Positions 8,543 to 16,016 of a stretch of DNA of 64,000 bases are shown here, in pieces. How positions within the stretch are numbered: the stretch's first letter is position 1; every line of letters begins with the position of its first letter. Position numbers and translations under genes: made by a program. The DNA is from Novosphingobium resinovorum (GTDB lineage: Bacteria; Pseudomonadota; Alphaproteobacteria; Sphingomonadales; Sphingomonadaceae), in NCBI RefSeq assembly GCF_001742225.1, contig NZ_CP017076.1, positions 620,001 through 684,000 of the forward strand, read 5' to 3'. The notes beneath the pieces were generated by a model, which had not been told where the DNA came from, ran no database searches, and saw only the letters and a list, made by a program, of their open reading frames with translations.

Positions 8543-9547
8543 CTATCGCACCCAGTCGGCTGGCAGGGTTTCATACCAAGCCGCTGGCAGATCGACGTAC
8601 TTGCGCGACGACGATCGTATGAGCACCGCGTGGCCACGCTCGTCCGGCATGACGATGATCTCGGCATTGCAGAACAGTATGCCCTCGCGGTCGCGCCCGG
8701 TGACGGGATGCCCTTTCGGCCCGCGCACGATCGTCCGCTCGTCGATCACGAACGTCATCTCCTCGCCGCGTTCGGTGCGCAGGAGCACTCGCGTCTCGTC
8801 CGCGCTGACCACCCGGCCGACGAACGGGGCCGCCGATGCGGGAAGAAAGCGGATGTCCATCGAAAGCCGCAACTTGTTGGACCTGTTGGGCAACCCCGCA
8901 TGCGCCGTCATGCTGTGAAACATGAGCACATCCCCGGCCTTGTAGTCCGGCCGGCGCCAGGCGGCATCCGGAATCGTGTCGGGGGGAATGCCGACGCGCG
9001 TGTTCGGGTCCTTGAACACGTCGGGCGGATAGAGGCTGGCCTTGTGCGATCCGGGCACCACCGCCAGCCCGCCGACTTCGTCGCCGATATCCATCAGCGG
9101 CACCCAGCAGGTGACGAAGTCGATCCCATAATTGTAGATGCCGTCCTGGTGGCGCGCTCCGAACGTCTCGGCACTGGTCCCGGGTGACAGCGGCGGCGCC
9201 GTGCGATGGACCACGATAGGCACCCAGGTCGGTGCTTCTCCCAGGAAAGTGCTGACCACCGCATCGAACGAGGGTTCTGCCACCAGGCTTCGCCACACAT
9301 CGTCCGCGATTGGCCGTGCCAAGGCGCCGTCCACCCGATCCTTGCCGTTCCAGTCGGGGCCGCTCGATGAGGCATCCACCACGCCCAGATCCTTGAGCCG
9401 TGCGAGATACTCGTCGCGAACCCTGGCAATCGCATTGCGGTCGATCACGTCCCTGAAGAACAGGACACCGTCTTCGCGCCAGCGTTGCCGCAGCGCTTCC
9501 GGGTCCGTCAGCAGCGGGGCTGAATCGGGTAGTTCATCTATTTTCAT
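8543..9547 (-). CDS. Phytanoyl-CoA dioxygenase (PhyH) family protein
   Basis: A 334-residue Fe(II)/2-oxoglutarate-dependent oxygenase. The iron-binding triad is visible as His133-x-Asp135 (GARHQDG) and His216 (TAHAGLPNRS), with Arg227 (KLRLSMD) as the likely 2-oxoglutarate ligand. A further domain of about 90 residues follows (RVVSADETRVLLRTERGEE and onward), which is longer than the core PhyH fold. Relatives hydroxylate acyl-CoA or small aromatic and aliphatic substrates. It sits 12 bp downstream of the amidohydrolase gene in the same operon, so hydroxylation of a pathway intermediate, perhaps a CoA ester, is a reasonable inference. Confidence 0.9.
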   Translation of the reverse strand: MKIDELPDSAPLLTDPEALRQRWREDGVLFFRDVIDRNAIARVRDEYLARLKDLGVVDASSSGPDWNGKDRVDGALARPIADDVWRSLVAEPSFDAVVSTFLGEAPTWVPIVVHRTAPPLSPGTSAETFGARHQDGIYNYGIDFVTCWVPLMDIGDEVGGLAVVPGSHKASLYPPDVFKDPNTRVGIPPDTIPDAAWRRPDYKAGDVLMFHSMTAHAGLPNRSNKLRLSMDIRFLPASAAPFVGRVVSADETRVLLRTERGEEMTFVIDERTIVRGPKGHPVTGRDREGILFCNAEIIVMPDERGHAVLIRSSSRKYVDLPAAWYETLPADWVR

Positions 9548-9559
9548 CGTGCCTTCGCC

Positions 9560-10747
9560 TCATCCAAGCCCAAAGAATTTTTCCGCGCAGCCCGCGATGA
9601 TCCAGTCGCGATCGGCCTGCGGCACGTCGCGAAAGTTGTCAGCGATCACCGCGTGGCTGTGCGGGAAGGTTGTTTCCGAATGGGGATAGTCCGACGACCA
9701 CATGATGTTGCGGCAACCGGGCCGGTTACGCAGTTCGATGCCGATCCGATCGGAAATGAACGAGGCGTAGACGTTCTGGTCGAAGTAGTGGCTGGGCGGA
9801 TGCTTGATGTCGCATTCGGTCCAGTGGCGCTGCATCTCCCACGTGCGGTCCATGTATTCGCAAGCCCACGGAATCCAACCCACGCCGCTTTCGATCAGGC
9901 CGATCCGTAACTGGGGAAAGCGATCGAACACACCGCCGTAGAGCATGATCGAGACGACTTCGAGCATCGCCGTCTTGCCCATCGGGACGTCCGGCAGGAA
10001 ATTGGTCTTGTCCTTGTAGCGCGAGATGCGCGCGCCCAGATGAAAGGTGATCGCCAGGTCCAGCTCCTGCGCGGTGGCCCAGATAGGGTCGAACTCGGCA
10101 TCGCGATACTGCCGCTCGCCGCCGACATCGCCGGTCATTGCCTGCCAGATCGAACTCATCTTTGTGAAGTTCTTGATAGACTGCGGGAAGGCGGGAATGT
10201 TGACCGCGACGTCCCCGCGCACCTTGGCCTCGTGCATCATCCTGACCGTCGTCGGCACGTCCACCGTGGGCAGGAAGGCGGCCGAAAACAGGCGCTTGGG
10301 GGCGTGAGCGCAAAAGTCCGACTGCCAACGATTGAAGGCGTCGAAACTGTCGAAGAACAAGTCGAGGTTGCCCGTTTGTAGTGGCCCGCCGCCGAACAGC
10401 ACGGCCTTGTCCATGCCATCGCGGTCCATGTCCTCGATGCGCTTTTCGGCCTGCCAGCCCCCCAGCCGCATGTCGGAGAATTTGCCGACGTTCTTATACT
10501 CGCTGGTCTTGCGCCCGGCCTGACTCTGCATCAGGTGGACCTGCTTGCGCTGGCCCTCGAAGACTATGTAGTCGACATCGCCAACTGTTTCGACAGTGGG
10601 TGCCTGATCGCGGAATTGGGGCGAAAGATACTCCTTCCACATCTGCGGCGGCGGCGTGACGTGGACGTCGGCATCGACGACATAATCGGCAACACGCGGT
10701 GCCGCCTCGATCGCGCGATTAGCATCGACCTTTTCCAGAACGGTCAT
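9560..10747 (-). CDS. Amidohydrolase-superfamily protein (ACMSD-like)
   Basis: A 395-residue metal-dependent TIM-barrel enzyme of the amidohydrolase_2/ACMSD type. Metal-ligand motifs are the N-terminal DADVHV (Asp27, His29), ITFHLGAR in the middle and IMWSSDYPHSETTFPHS near the end. Members are decarboxylases or C-C/C-N hydrolases acting on aromatic or keto acids. ATG 10747 has GAGGAG at good spacing, whereas the longer frame adds an Arg-rich stretch inside the DUF35 gene. The start overlaps the stop of the DUF35 gene as ATGA, so the two are translationally coupled. Reaction uncertain: decarboxylase or hydrolase in the CoA pathway. Confidence 0.9.
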   Translation of the reverse strand: MTVLEKVDANRAIEAAPRVADYVVDADVHVTPPPQMWKEYLSPQFRDQAPTVETVGDVDYIVFEGQRKQVHLMQSQAGRKTSEYKNVGKFSDMRLGGWQAEKRIEDMDRDGMDKAVLFGGGPLQTGNLDLFFDSFDAFNRWQSDFCAHAPKRLFSAAFLPTVDVPTTVRMMHEAKVRGDVAVNIPAFPQSIKNFTKMSSIWQAMTGDVGGERQYRDAEFDPIWATAQELDLAITFHLGARISRYKDKTNFLPDVPMGKTAMLEVVSIMLYGGVFDRFPQLRIGLIESGVGWIPWACEYMDRTWEMQRHWTECDIKHPPSHYFDQNVYASFISDRIGIELRNRPGCRNIMWSSDYPHSETTFPHSHAVIADNFRDVPQADRDWIIAGCAEKFFGLG

Positions 10748-11208
10748 GGTATCAACTCCTCGGTTGGATGGCTTCGAGCAGGCCTGTCGGCGCGCTCGTC
10801 GGTCTCGAAGACAGGCAGGTTGAACGGTCCGGCCTCGTCCTCGCAACCGAGGAAGGCTAGCCGCACCGGCAGGCCCAGCCGCATGCCCTGCCCGGTCATC
10901 CCGGCGGGATTGGCGATGAAAAGCGGCCCTTCCTCAAGCTCGACGAGGATACAGTCCCACGGCATCGGGAACTGCCCCTGGTAGTAATCACGCTCGAACG
11001 TGCACCAGCTGGCGATGGCACCCCGGCCCGACAGCCGTTCCCATGCGAAGCCCTCGCCGCCGCAGGTCGTGCAGGCGGCCTCGATCGGCCAGGCTAGCGT
11101 ATGGCAGCCGGTACAGCGCGGCAGGCGCAGTTCCTGCCGGTCGCACCATGCCCAGAAAGTGTCGTTACCGTGCCCCAGGGTGCGGTCGGGTCTCTTGTGC
11201 ACCACCAT
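10744..11208 (-). CDS. DUF35 Zn-ribbon/OB-fold protein, acyl-CoA-associated
   Basis: A 154-residue protein with an N-terminal rubredoxin-like Zn ribbon (Cys32-x2-Cys35 and Cys46-x2-Cys49) followed by an OB-fold (ASWCTFERDYY, PWDCILVELEEG, PLFIANPAGM). DUF35 proteins form obligate complexes with thiolase-like proteins; with Ltp2-type partners in actinobacteria the complex is a retro-aldolase acting on steroid side-chain CoA esters (family knowledge). Here it sits 1 bp downstream of a thiolase-like gene lacking the catalytic Cys, so the same kind of complex is likely. Its stop overlaps the amidohydrolase start. Confidence 0.92.
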   Translation of the reverse strand: MVVHKRPDRTLGHGNDTFWAWCDRQELRLPRCTGCHTLAWPIEAACTTCGGEGFAWERLSGRGAIASWCTFERDYYQGQFPMPWDCILVELEEGPLFIANPAGMTGQGMRLGLPVRLAFLGCEDEAGPFNLPVFETDERADRPARSHPTEELIP

Positions 11209-11209
11209 C

Positions 11210-12439
11210 TCAGGCCGCCCGCGTCAGGATCAGCGGGTGGGCCACGTCGGTCTGCGCGACCGAGACCATCGAGGCCTCCAGCCCGGCGATCTGCCGACCG
11301 ACCGCCTCGTGGCGCAATTGGCGCACCGCCTCGGTCACCAGGTTCCAGCCGTGCATGTAGGCGCCCGACATCATCCCGCCCGCAACGTTGACCGGCAGGC
11401 TCCCACCCACCGCCATCTTACCCTCTCGAAAGGCGCGAAGCCCCTCGCCGGCTTCCAGAAAGCCATAGCCCTCGATCTGGTTGACGAGATGGATCGAGGC
11501 CGGATCATATCCCTCGAAATGCCCGATCGCGGCAAGGTCCAGCCCGGCCATCGCCAGCGCCTGCGCTCCTGCATCGCGCAGTTGCGGGGCAAGCCGATCG
11601 CACACCAGCGTCGCCAACTTGCTGCCCCGGGCCCTGGATTCCCCCCAGCCGGCGACATCGATGGCGGGTTTTGTACAATCCCGCGCCTTGTCGCCTCGCC
11701 GTACGATCAGGCAAACCGCGCCGTCGTTGACCAGGCACATGTCGAATAGCCGCAAGGGCCGCACGATGGGGCGTGAGGCGAGGTAATTCTCGCGTGTCAT
11801 CGGTGTCGTCATGATCGCCTGCGGATTGGCGGCCGCGTTCGCCCGAAGCTGAACCGCAACCGCGCCCAGGTCCGCCTCGTCGTAGCCGTACACTTCGAGG
11901 TAGCGCTGCGCGATCAGCGCCCAGTGCGCCGCCTGGCTGCTCCAGCCCCAGGGATGGTAATAGTAATACGACGTCGGCGTAGCCGCGCCCGCCTCTCCGC
12001 CCGAATAGGTCTTGCCGCCGTATTGACGCCCGATGGAGCGCGATGCTGCCGCGTAGACCATCGCGATCGTATCGGCCCTGCCCTCGGCGATCGCCGCGCA
12101 GGCCATCGGCAGTGGGCCAGCCATCAGCCCAGATGCGGTGACGCGATACGCCGGGTCGATGCCCAGTTGGGCTGCAAGTTCATCAGTCGTCGGACCGCCG
12201 TAGATCAGTGAGACCGAGAGCCCGTCGATATCCCCGCGCTCCAGCCCCGCATCGTCCAGCGCCTTTTCGAACGCTGCAAGCGCGAGGCCCTCGGCGGACA
12301 CGGGCGGGCAGCCGTGCGCCTTTTCCCGCGCCGCCCGGTAAAGCGCGCGATGATCGGTTTCCCCGATACCGACGATCGCCGCCTTGCGGGACATTCCCGC
12401 ATCGGCCTTGGGCATCGCACCGGAGCTCAGCCTGGACAT
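11210..12439 (-). CDS. Thiolase-like protein lacking the nucleophilic Cys (lipid-transfer/aldolase type)
   Basis: A 409-residue member of the thiolase superfamily. The N-terminal thiolase fold is clear (AAIVGIGETDH, ALDDAGLERGDIDGLS, AAIAEGRADTIAMVYA) and the C-terminal half carries PVNVAGGMMSGAYMHGWN. Where thiolases have the nucleophile in a C-x-S-G-L/M segment, this protein has TASGLMA, so Thr101 replaces Cys. It is therefore unlikely to be a thiolase in the strict sense; the adjacent DUF35 partner favours an Ltp2-like retro-aldolase. The ATG overlaps the upstream CoA-transferase stop (TGATG), supporting this start and translational coupling. Confidence 0.88.
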   Translation of the reverse strand: MSRLSSGAMPKADAGMSRKAAIVGIGETDHRALYRAAREKAHGCPPVSAEGLALAAFEKALDDAGLERGDIDGLSVSLIYGGPTTDELAAQLGIDPAYRVTASGLMAGPLPMACAAIAEGRADTIAMVYAAASRSIGRQYGGKTYSGGEAGAATPTSYYYYHPWGWSSQAAHWALIAQRYLEVYGYDEADLGAVAVQLRANAAANPQAIMTTPMTRENYLASRPIVRPLRLFDMCLVNDGAVCLIVRRGDKARDCTKPAIDVAGWGESRARGSKLATLVCDRLAPQLRDAGAQALAMAGLDLAAIGHFEGYDPASIHLVNQIEGYGFLEAGEGLRAFREGKMAVGGSLPVNVAGGMMSGAYMHGWNLVTEAVRQLRHEAVGRQIAGLEASMVSVAQTDVAHPLILTRAA

Positions 12440-13653
12440 CAGCGCACCACGCAGCGCAGCGACATGTCGCCGATTTCCTCGCGCGAAAAACCGGCGTCGA
12501 GCAGGAGTTCGTCGGTATGTTCGCCCAGCAGAGGCGCGCGAACGGGGGTCGCCGGGGCATAGCGACCATCAAAACCGACCGGACCGGCCGCGAGTCTGAC
12601 CCGGGAGCCATCCTGCACCGCGACGTCGAACAGCAGTCCGTTCGCTTCGACCTGCGGGTCCACCGCAACCTCGTGGATGGTGCGTACCAGTTCCCACGGC
12701 GCATCCCAGGCATCGAACACAGGCTTCCATTCAAGCCAGTCGCGCGATCCGATCGTCGCCTGAATCTCCTCGATCAGATCGGCACCATTGTCGGCGCGTG
12801 CCGGATCGGTGGCGAAGCGGCTATCCTGCAACAGGTCGGCGCGGCCAATATTGTGGCACAGTGCTGGCCAGTAGCGATCGGGATCCAGGAACATCAACTG
12901 GATGAAGCGATCGTCGGCTGTCCGGTAAGGATAACGCAGCGGCGCCCGCGTCGGATTGCCGACATGGGCGTGCTGTTCGGGCGACTGGGTCTGGCTCACC
13001 ACCACATCCGCCGAAAGCGCCCATACCGCCGTCGAGAGCAGCGACACGTCGACGACTGCCGCCTCGCCTGTCATCGCCCGCTTGAACAGGGCCCCGGCGA
13101 TCCCATAAGCGACCGACACGCCGCCCAGATGATCGCCAAGCGCCGGGCGCGGCTTGAGCGGTTCGATCATGCCCTTGGGCCGCAGCGCGTGCGCGAAGCC
13201 GCCACGCGCCCAGAACGCGGTGGCATCGTAACCCGCCTTGTCGACTTCGGCGCCTTTGAACCCGAAACCGTTGCCGCGCACGTAGATCAGCTTTGGATTG
13301 CGGCCCTGCAGGTCCTCGGGCGTCAGTCGCAACGCCTTGATCGCCTTGGGACGAAGACTGGTCAGGAAGACATCCGCAGTATCGATCAGACGCAGCAGAA
13401 CCTCGCGCCCCGCCGCAGTCTTGAGGTCGATCGCGATGGACTTCTTGCCCCGGTTGTTCTGTTCCAGCGAAAGATTGGCCGACCCTGTTTCGCGGCCGTC
13501 GCCAATCTTGAGCGATCTATAGGGATCGCCGCTTCCGACGGTTTCGACGTGGATCACTTCAGCCCCGTGATCGGCAAGCAACGCACCAGCGGCGGGCACG
13601 AACACGAACTGGGCCAGTTCGATGATCCTAACCCCGGAAAACACCTCTTTCAT
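12439..13653 (-). CDS. Class III CoA-transferase (CaiB/BaiF family)
   Basis: A 404-residue family III CoA-transferase, which moves CoA from a donor thioester to a carboxylic acid. Family features are the N-terminal GVRIIELAQFVFVPAAGALLADHGAEVIHVE, the NRGKKSIAIDL segment and the catalytic Asp143 in KAGYDATAFWARGG. ATG 13653 has a strong GAGGAGG ribosome-binding site; an upstream ATG at 13692 would add 13 residues that relatives do not have. It is the first gene of the six-gene minus-strand operon and would activate the substrate acid. A TetR-type palindrome lies 45 bp upstream. Confidence 0.93.
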   Translation of the reverse strand: MKEVFSGVRIIELAQFVFVPAAGALLADHGAEVIHVETVGSGDPYRSLKIGDGRETGSANLSLEQNNRGKKSIAIDLKTAAGREVLLRLIDTADVFLTSLRPKAIKALRLTPEDLQGRNPKLIYVRGNGFGFKGAEVDKAGYDATAFWARGGFAHALRPKGMIEPLKPRPALGDHLGGVSVAYGIAGALFKRAMTGEAAVVDVSLLSTAVWALSADVVVSQTQSPEQHAHVGNPTRAPLRYPYRTADDRFIQLMFLDPDRYWPALCHNIGRADLLQDSRFATDPARADNGADLIEEIQATIGSRDWLEWKPVFDAWDAPWELVRTIHEVAVDPQVEANGLLFDVAVQDGSRVRLAAGPVGFDGRYAPATPVRAPLLGEHTDELLLDAGFSREEIGDMSLRCVVR

Positions 13654-13697
13654 CCCGCTCCTCCTCGCATCGATCATAGCCTTCTTCGCCAAGTTCT

Positions 13698-13711
13698 AAC
13701 AAGCGTTTGTT
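13698..13711. promoter_or_regulatory. TetR-type operator candidate, copy 1
   Basis: AACAAGCGTTTGTT has 5-bp perfect inverted arms (AACAA/TTGTT) around a 4-bp centre. It lies between the divergent CoA-transferase operon and the TetR gene. Its reverse complement matches 14604-14617 at 13 of 14 positions. Confidence 0.6.
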
Positions 13712-13873
13712 TTTATATGCAAGGGATTTCTTGACCCCGCCCTTTCCTCTCGCAAGCACAGACAAGTGTTGGCCCGGACGCCGACCGTCCTATAGAAGCG
13801 GTTCCATGATGATGTTTCTGCCCTGCGCGCCCTCTGTCCAACGCCATCTGGCGCAGCATCGCGGAGGCGGTTC

Positions 13874-14581
13874 ATGAGCGGCAAGCCCCGGAAGGATGCA
13901 TCCATCCATCCGCCGACCGACAAGGGTAGCGAGCGCCGCCAGCGCATCCTCGACGCCGCCCGACGCCGGTTCGCCGCATCCGGGTTCGAAGCGACGACAG
14001 TGCGCCAGATCGCCGACGACGTCGAATTGCTCGCAGGGAGCCTTTACTATCACTTCGCCAACAAAGAGGAGATGCTCCACGAAACCGTGCGCGATGCCGT
14101 GCAGCGGCTCAGCGACGGCGCGCAGGAAATCCATCGCCGGGACGCCGACCCGGAAACCAAGCTTGTCGCGCTGATCTTCTTCGACGTGGAGGAATTGACC
14201 GAACACCAGGAGGTCCACGCGATTCTCCACCAAGAGCGGGCCTACTTCCGGGCCAATCCGGATCTCGCTTACGTCCTGCAGGGGCGAAGGGAGCACTACC
14301 TCGTCTGGCGCGCGCTGATTGAGCAGGGCATGGCGGAAGGCTATTTCAGCCAAGACATCAATGTGTTCCTGACCCTTTCAACGATGATCCGCATGCTCAA
14401 TACCGGCGCCGACTGGTATCTGCATGACGATCCGGCCACGATCGATGCCGCCGGAATCCTGTCACGCGAGGAACTTGGCGCCTTTTACGTGAACTACGTG
14501 CTGCGCGTCGTGCGGACACCAGAGCGGATCACCGCGCCCATCCCCTGGCCGCCCGGTTACCCCGGGTCCCGAGGCGGCTGA
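13874..14581 (+). CDS. TetR/AcrR-family transcriptional regulator
   Basis: A 235-residue regulator. Residues about 20-66 form the canonical TetR HTH domain (ERRQRILDAARRRFAASGFE, then TVRQIADDVELLAGSLYYHF and NKEEML). The remaining C-terminal part is an all-helical ligand domain of the long TetR_C type often seen in acyl-CoA and aromatic catabolism regulators. GGAGG precedes the ATG. It is divergent from the CoA-transferase operon and upstream of the MFS gene, with similar palindromes in both flanking intergenic regions, so it most likely represses the cluster and senses a pathway acid or CoA ester (inference). Confidence 0.93.
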   Translation: MSGKPRKDASIHPPTDKGSERRQRILDAARRRFAASGFEATTVRQIADDVELLAGSLYYHFANKEEMLHETVRDAVQRLSDGAQEIHRRDADPETKLVALIFFDVEELTEHQEVHAILHQERAYFRANPDLAYVLQGRREHYLVWRALIEQGMAEGYFSQDINVFLTLSTMIRMLNTGADWYLHDDPATIDAAGILSREELGAFYVNYVLRVVRTPERITAPIPWPPGYPGSRGG

Positions 14582-14603
14582 TCCCACTCACTAGCAACAA
14601 ACA

Positions 14604-14617
14604 ATCAAACGCTTGTT
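14604..14617. promoter_or_regulatory. TetR-type operator candidate, copy 2
   Basis: ATCAAACGCTTGTT is 13/14 identical to the reverse complement of the palindrome at 13698-13711. It is 23 bp after the TetR stop codon and 73 bp before the MFS start, consistent with control of the transporter. Confidence 0.55.
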
Positions 14618-14689
14618 CAGTTTCTGGGCTACTGATAGACTTCTCTCCATGAGCTACCGCCGTGCAAGGTGGCCTGAGAGAGGATTGCC

Positions 14690-15889
14690 ATGGCTGCCCG
14701 GGACGATGGATTTCTGAAGACGTCGGCTGCGCTCGATACCGCCACGAAAGTCGTGATCCTGGCGGGAGGCCTGATCGCCTCGCTGGCGCTCATGGCGATT
14801 GCGTCGGTGCTGCCGCAGATCGACCATGCACTTGCCCGGGGGCCCGGCGACCATATGCTGGTCAAACAGCTAGTCGGTGCTGTCGCGCTGGCCATGGTCG
14901 TGGGCGCCTCGACGGTCGGCTTCCTGATCGACCGGTTCGGCATCAGGCCGGTGCTGATCGCAGCGGCGGCCCTTTATGCCCTGGCAGGCACGGCGGGCCT
15001 CTATCTTAGCGATCTGCATTCGTTGCTGGTTTCGCGGCTCTTCGTCGGGGTCAGCGCCGCAGCAATCCAGGTGGCCTGTATTACGCTGATCAACACCCAG
15101 CTCGAAGGCGTGGCGCGGGCCCGATGGATGGGCCTGCATATATCGGTTGCGATGTTCACCGCGATATTCGCGCACCCGATTGCCGGCGCCTTGGGCGAAA
15201 TCAGCTGGCGTCTGCCGTTCGGCCTCTATGCATTGGGCTTGGTGCTGATCCCTGCGGCGCTGCGACTGCAAGCCAGCGCGCCGGACGCATTGGGCAGCGC
15301 ATCCGCGCAGGCAGAGCGCCGGACTTTGCCGGGCTGGTTCCCGTTTCGCTATCTGCTGCTGGCATTCGCGATCGGCACCCTGGCGCTCATGCCGAGCGTG
15401 CAGGTGCCGTTCCTGCTGCGCGAGAAAGGCCTCATCCGACCTTCGGCGATCGCCCTGGTCCTCACGGCCGATTCGCTGGCCGGCGCGATGATGGCAATGC
15501 TCTATGGACGCGCCCGCACCCATATCTCGGCCCACGCCGCGTTCGCATTCAGCTTTGCGACGGCGGCCGTCGGCCTTTTCATTGCGGCATTGGCAGGCAG
15601 CATCGCAATGGTCATCGCCGGTTTGCTGATCTATGGCCTGGGGATCGGCTGGTTCGTCCCCAACCTGATGACCGCCCTGTCTTCACGCGTCACCCCCGTT
15701 CATCAGGGGCGCGCAGCTGGCATCGTCAAGGCAGCGCATTTTCTGTCCGCCCCGGTCGCCGTCGCCATGGTGGAGCCACTGGCGCGCAGCTATGGGCCTT
15801 CGGGCACCCTGTATGCGGCATCCGGGCTCGCCTTCGGTTGCCTGATCGTCATCGGCTGGCGATACCTCCGACAACACCGGCAACAGTGA
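14690..15889 (+). CDS. MFS transporter
   Basis: A 399-residue inner-membrane permease with about 12 hydrophobic segments and MFS motif A-like loops (GASTVGFLIDRFGIRPVLIAA between helices 2 and 3). The N-terminus resembles cyanate/aromatic-acid-type MFS carriers: a short cytoplasmic tail, then VVILAGGLIASLALMAIASVLPQID. It probably imports the substrate acid of the adjacent CoA pathway, or exports an intermediate (inference). AGAGAGGAT lies upstream of the ATG. It is oriented with the TetR gene, and an operator-like palindrome lies between them. Confidence 0.9.
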   Translation: MAARDDGFLKTSAALDTATKVVILAGGLIASLALMAIASVLPQIDHALARGPGDHMLVKQLVGAVALAMVVGASTVGFLIDRFGIRPVLIAAAALYALAGTAGLYLSDLHSLLVSRLFVGVSAAAIQVACITLINTQLEGVARARWMGLHISVAMFTAIFAHPIAGALGEISWRLPFGLYALGLVLIPAALRLQASAPDALGSASAQAERRTLPGWFPFRYLLLAFAIGTLALMPSVQVPFLLREKGLIRPSAIALVLTADSLAGAMMAMLYGRARTHISAHAAFAFSFATAAVGLFIAALAGSIAMVIAGLLIYGLGIGWFVPNLMTALSSRVTPVHQGRAAGIVKAAHFLSAPVAVAMVEPLARSYGPSGTLYAASGLAFGCLIVIGWRYLRQHRQQ

Positions 15890-15948
15890 GGTAACGGCGC
15901 GGGAGGACCGTCGAGGCCCACCTGATCCAGAATCCAGAGAGCAACGAA

Positions 15949-15976
15949 AAAGGGCTGCGCGATGGCGGAGCCCTTT
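15949..15976 (-). terminator. Terminator of the TonB receptor gene at 16017
   Basis: An 8-bp stem AAAGGGCT (15949-15956) / AGCCCTTT (15969-15976) is followed on the minus strand by TTTTCGTT. It lies 40 bp beyond the receptor stop and also separates the convergent MFS gene. Confidence 0.7.
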
Positions 15977-16016
15977 CCCCGTTCCGGCAGTAAGCCCGGC
16001 GTCATGCCGGTTCTGC

